A stretch of 36,537 bases of DNA from a virus, in the IMG/VR virus record IMGVR_UViG_3300032046_000102, positions 1-36,537 of that record. One strand, 5' to 3'. The notes under the pieces are model-generated. The model saw nothing but the letters and a program-made list of their open reading frames with translations, made no database searches and was not told the DNA's origin. Of the stretch, positions 34,936-36,537 are shown in pieces. The translations under genes and the position numbers were made by a program. The stretch's first letter is position 1. The number at the start of each line of letters is the position of its first letter.

Positions 34936-35145
34936 ATGATAATAATGAATAGAACATATTATGTTAACGTAGAAAAGGTAGCCTCTAAAGATATTCCAAA
35001 ATATATAGAAGATATTAATCTTACTCTAAAAAGAGAACCACCACTATTTCTAGAAAAGGAAAATATAAAAGATTTAATTTATATAATTCCTGTTACAAAA
35101 TCTGATAATCGTCTTGATATTACATTTTATAATACAAATTCCTAA
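34936..35145 (+). CDS. Unknown small protein
   Basis: The product has 69 residues, or 66 if started at the second ATG (34945). The sequence RTYYVNVEKVASKDIPKYIEDINLTLK, then DLIYIIPVTKSDNRLDITFY suggests a small alpha/beta domain. GGAG lies about ten bases before the first ATG. It follows the GapR-like gene with only a one-base gap, so the two are likely translated together. No family is recognised. Confidence 0.62.
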   Translation: MIIMNRTYYVNVEKVASKDIPKYIEDINLTLKREPPLFLEKENIKDLIYIIPVTKSDNRLDITFYNTNS

Positions 35146-35166
35146 AATCTATTAAAAATAAACTTA

Positions 35167-35185
35167 TTGATAAAGCGTTTATCAA
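35167..35185. repeat. Perfect inverted repeat TTGATAAAGCGTTTATCAA
   Basis: Eight-base arms around GCG in the 80-base gap 35146-35225. No T run follows on the plus strand; on the minus strand a weak T-rich stretch does. Could be an operator for a dimeric regulator, or a weak terminator. Confidence 0.5.
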
Positions 35186-35225
35186 CAAAATTTAAAAAAA
35201 TTAAAATAAGGAAAATAGAATCAAT

Positions 35226-35609
35226 ATGGCAAAAAATCAAGAAAAGTATGATATTCCTCATATAGTATATGAAGAACCACAACCTGGAATGAATCCAAAC
35301 CCAATTCCTTTTATAGAAATTCAAAAAGATAAAAAAATGCCACCAGTAATATTCATTTTCGAATATAAACATTCTGGAGAAACCGAACCTGGACCAAATG
35401 GCGAACCAGTACCAATAGTAGATCAAATTCCTCATAAGTTTGTTGATTTAGAATTGTTAAAAGAAAAACTTACCCCTGAGATAAATGATATTGTTAGAAT
35501 GTCAATTGGTATGGAGCCATTAAAACAAGCTGCCGTAAAAGGCCAAAAGATATTAGACAAAGTAAGTAAAAATATAGAAGCTAGTAAAATCAAACAAGAA
35601 AGAAATTGA
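35226..35609 (+). CDS. Unknown small Pro-rich protein
   Basis: The product has 127 residues. The N-terminal half is Pro-rich (YEEPQPGMNPNPIPF, SGETEPGPNGEPVP) with a MPPVIFIFEYKHSG strand; the C-terminal half is helical and charged (LKEKLTPEINDIVRMSIG, GQKILDKVSKNIEASK). No family is recognised. AAGGAAAA lies about twelve bases before the ATG. It is the first gene after the inverted repeat and overlaps or abuts the following gene, so it may start the transcript leading to groEL. Confidence 0.62.
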   Translation: MAKNQEKYDIPHIVYEEPQPGMNPNPIPFIEIQKDKKMPPVIFIFEYKHSGETEPGPNGEPVPIVDQIPHKFVDLELLKEKLTPEINDIVRMSIGMEPLKQAAVKGQKILDKVSKNIEASKIKQERN

Positions 35610-35617
35610 GTAAAAAT

Positions 35618-35815
35618 ATGAGGGTACATAAAAACGTAATAGAAAAAATTCTTTATATGGTAAGAACATATGGTGGTTATGAAAATGAAACTAAGTTAAA
35701 AAAACATTTAGAATCAATGGATTTGACTCCATATGATAGGAAAGCTACTGGAGAAACAATTCTAGTTTTAACAGAAGAATATATTAAACAACTATCTGGA
35801 AATAAAAATTCTTGA
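35618..35815 (+). CDS. Unknown small protein
   Basis: The product has 65 residues from the ATG at 35618; a TTG at 35606, overlapping the previous stop (TTGA), would add four. The sequence RVHKNVIEKILYMVRTYGGYENETKLKKHLESMDLTP looks helical and basic, ending LTEEYIKQLSGNK. Such short helical proteins are often regulators, but nothing specific is visible. Same direction and tight spacing as its neighbours. Confidence 0.6.
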   Translation: MRVHKNVIEKILYMVRTYGGYENETKLKKHLESMDLTPYDRKATGETILVLTEEYIKQLSGNKNS

Positions 35816-35826
35816 TTAGAGGTTAA

Positions 35827-36270
35827 ATGAAAAAAAATTTTGAAATAGGACAATTGGTTTATATTTTATCTGATAAAAAAGAATCCATTATTCCAGGAAT
35901 TGTAGTAGAAAAAGCAATAATAGAGACCCTAAGTGGAAATTCTGTTTCATGGAAAATGAAAATAGGACCAGAGGGCAATGCTCAGATTATTAATACTAAT
36001 GAAATTAATTCCGAGATTTATGGAAGTCTTGAAGAAGCTTCAAATATCTTGAGAACAAGATTGAATGATTATATACAACAACTTGTTGTTCAAGCCCAAA
36101 ACAGATCTTTAGATTGGTATAAAAAAGAATCAGTCGCAATGAAACAACCCGATGAAGCTTCAAGTGCTTTAATAAAACAACAGATGGAAAATGTCACTTC
36201 TAAAGAAGAATTCAGAGATAGACTTAAAGAATTAATGATGTCACCCGAACAAGAAGAAATAGTTGAATAA
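35827..36270 (+). CDS. Unknown protein upstream of groEL
   Basis: The product has 147 residues. The N-terminal part (FEIGQLVYILSDKKESIIPGIVVEKAI and WKMKIGPEGNAQIINTNEI) resembles a small beta-barrel; the rest is helical (EEASNILRTRLNDYIQQLVVQAQNR, KEEFRDRLKELMMSPEQEE). AGAGG lies five bases before the ATG. It sits two bases before the groEL start, the place where a groES-like partner might be expected, but I see no GroES mobile-loop signature, so no co-chaperonin role is claimed. Confidence 0.68.
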   Translation: MKKNFEIGQLVYILSDKKESIIPGIVVEKAIIETLSGNSVSWKMKIGPEGNAQIINTNEINSEIYGSLEEASNILRTRLNDYIQQLVVQAQNRSLDWYKKESVAMKQPDEASSALIKQQMENVTSKEEFRDRLKELMMSPEQEEIVE

Positions 36271-36272
36271 AC

Positions 36273-36537
36273 ATGGATAAAGAACAAAAAAATATACAAC
36301 AGGTTCATTTTGGTTCTGATGCTCAAAAGGAGTTATTAAAGGGAGCAAAGATTTTATCGGATGCAGTACGTTCAACAATGGGTCCAAGTGGACAAAATGT
36401 AATAATAGACTCTGGGCAAAGTTCGCCAATCATAACAAAAGACGGGGTAACAGTTGCTCGTTCTATTAATTTAAGAGAAAAACTTCCTGCTGTTGGCGCA
36501 GAATTAATAAAAGAAGTAGCTAATAAAACAAACGAAT
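36273..36537 (+). CDS. groEL: Phage GroEL-type chaperonin, N-terminal part (cut by window edge)
   Basis: Eighty-eight codons are present. The sequence VHFGSDAQKELLKGAKILSDAVRSTMGPSGQNVIID, then PIITKDGVTVARSINL, then VGAELIKEVANKTNE aligns by eye with the start of bacterial GroEL (VKFGNDAR...LADAVKVTLGPKGRNVVLD...PTITKDGVSVAREIEL...GAQMVKEVASKTND). The P-loop-like TLGPKGRN and TKDGV segments of the equatorial ATP site are kept, with Met for Leu and Ser for Lys in TMGPSGQN. Virus-coded GroELs help fold phage proteins such as the capsid protein. The ATP-site DGTTT lies beyond the window. Confidence 0.93.
   Translation, partial: MDKEQKNIQQVHFGSDAQKELLKGAKILSDAVRSTMGPSGQNVIIDSGQSSPIITKDGVTVARSINLREKLPAVGAELIKEVANKTNE

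Noticed and set aside
35142-35435. Minus-strand ORF rich in Trp, Tyr and Phe
   Set aside because: It is opposite a plus-strand gene with normal composition and spacing; the aromatic bias is a shadow effect.

Overview
The window is part of the genome of a large tailed phage with a contractile tail (myovirus) whose head and neck genes belong to the T4-like lineage. It is very AT-rich, densely packed and shows no tRNA or bacterial housekeeping operon. Recognisable by sequence are a portal (gp20-like), prohead protease (gp21-like), major capsid protein (gp23-like), neck proteins (gp13-like, probably gp14-like), a tail completion/sheath stabiliser (gp15-like) and two tail sheath proteins (gp18-like). 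The host cannot be deduced. A phage-encoded GroEL begins at the right edge.

Layout, left to right. 1-1185 (minus): end of a GIY-YIG homing endonuclease and an HD-like protein of unknown role. 1231-9459 (minus): terminator, sheath 1, an unknown gene, sheath 2, gp15-like gene. 9489-14278 (minus): an accessory block of four tandem kinase-like paralogues and two pentapeptide-repeat proteins, lying between the gp15-like and gp14-like genes. 14361-16441 (minus): gp14-like and gp13-like neck genes. 16509-17060 (plus): one HAD phosphatase, inverted. 17061-19757 (minus): small tagged proteins and a 555-residue protein. 19791-21473 (minus): Vsr-like homing endonuclease. 21580-33189 (minus): the head module read as portal, unknown, protease, two small proteins, acidic scaffold-like protein, capsid protein, strong terminator. 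33237-36537 (plus): divergent small genes including a GapR-like protein, ending in groEL. No gene-free stretch exceeds 300 bases; the longest is 21474-21658.

Mobile elements are frequent: two inteins in the portal (one with an HNH, one with a LAGLIDADG endonuclease), one mini-intein in the protease active-site region, and two free-standing homing endonucleases.

The most interesting signal is a short N-terminal amphipathic segment, best form LLKQLIKEE, on many accessory proteins (kinase-like, pentapeptide-repeat, small unknowns) but not on the sheath, neck or HAD proteins. It contains I-K-E, which fits the [L/I]-x-E cleavage rule of T4 prohead protease gp21, and the capsid protein carries LIKE at residues 57-60 where a gp23-type propeptide would be cut. 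The tag is nearly identical at DNA level in several genes, and in one neighbouring pair an identical 35-residue N-terminus is joined to unrelated C-termini. I infer that this may be a modular capsid-targeting tag that loads kinase-like and pentapeptide-repeat effectors into the head for ejection into the host, comparable to T4 internal proteins and Alt. This is a hypothesis from sequence only.
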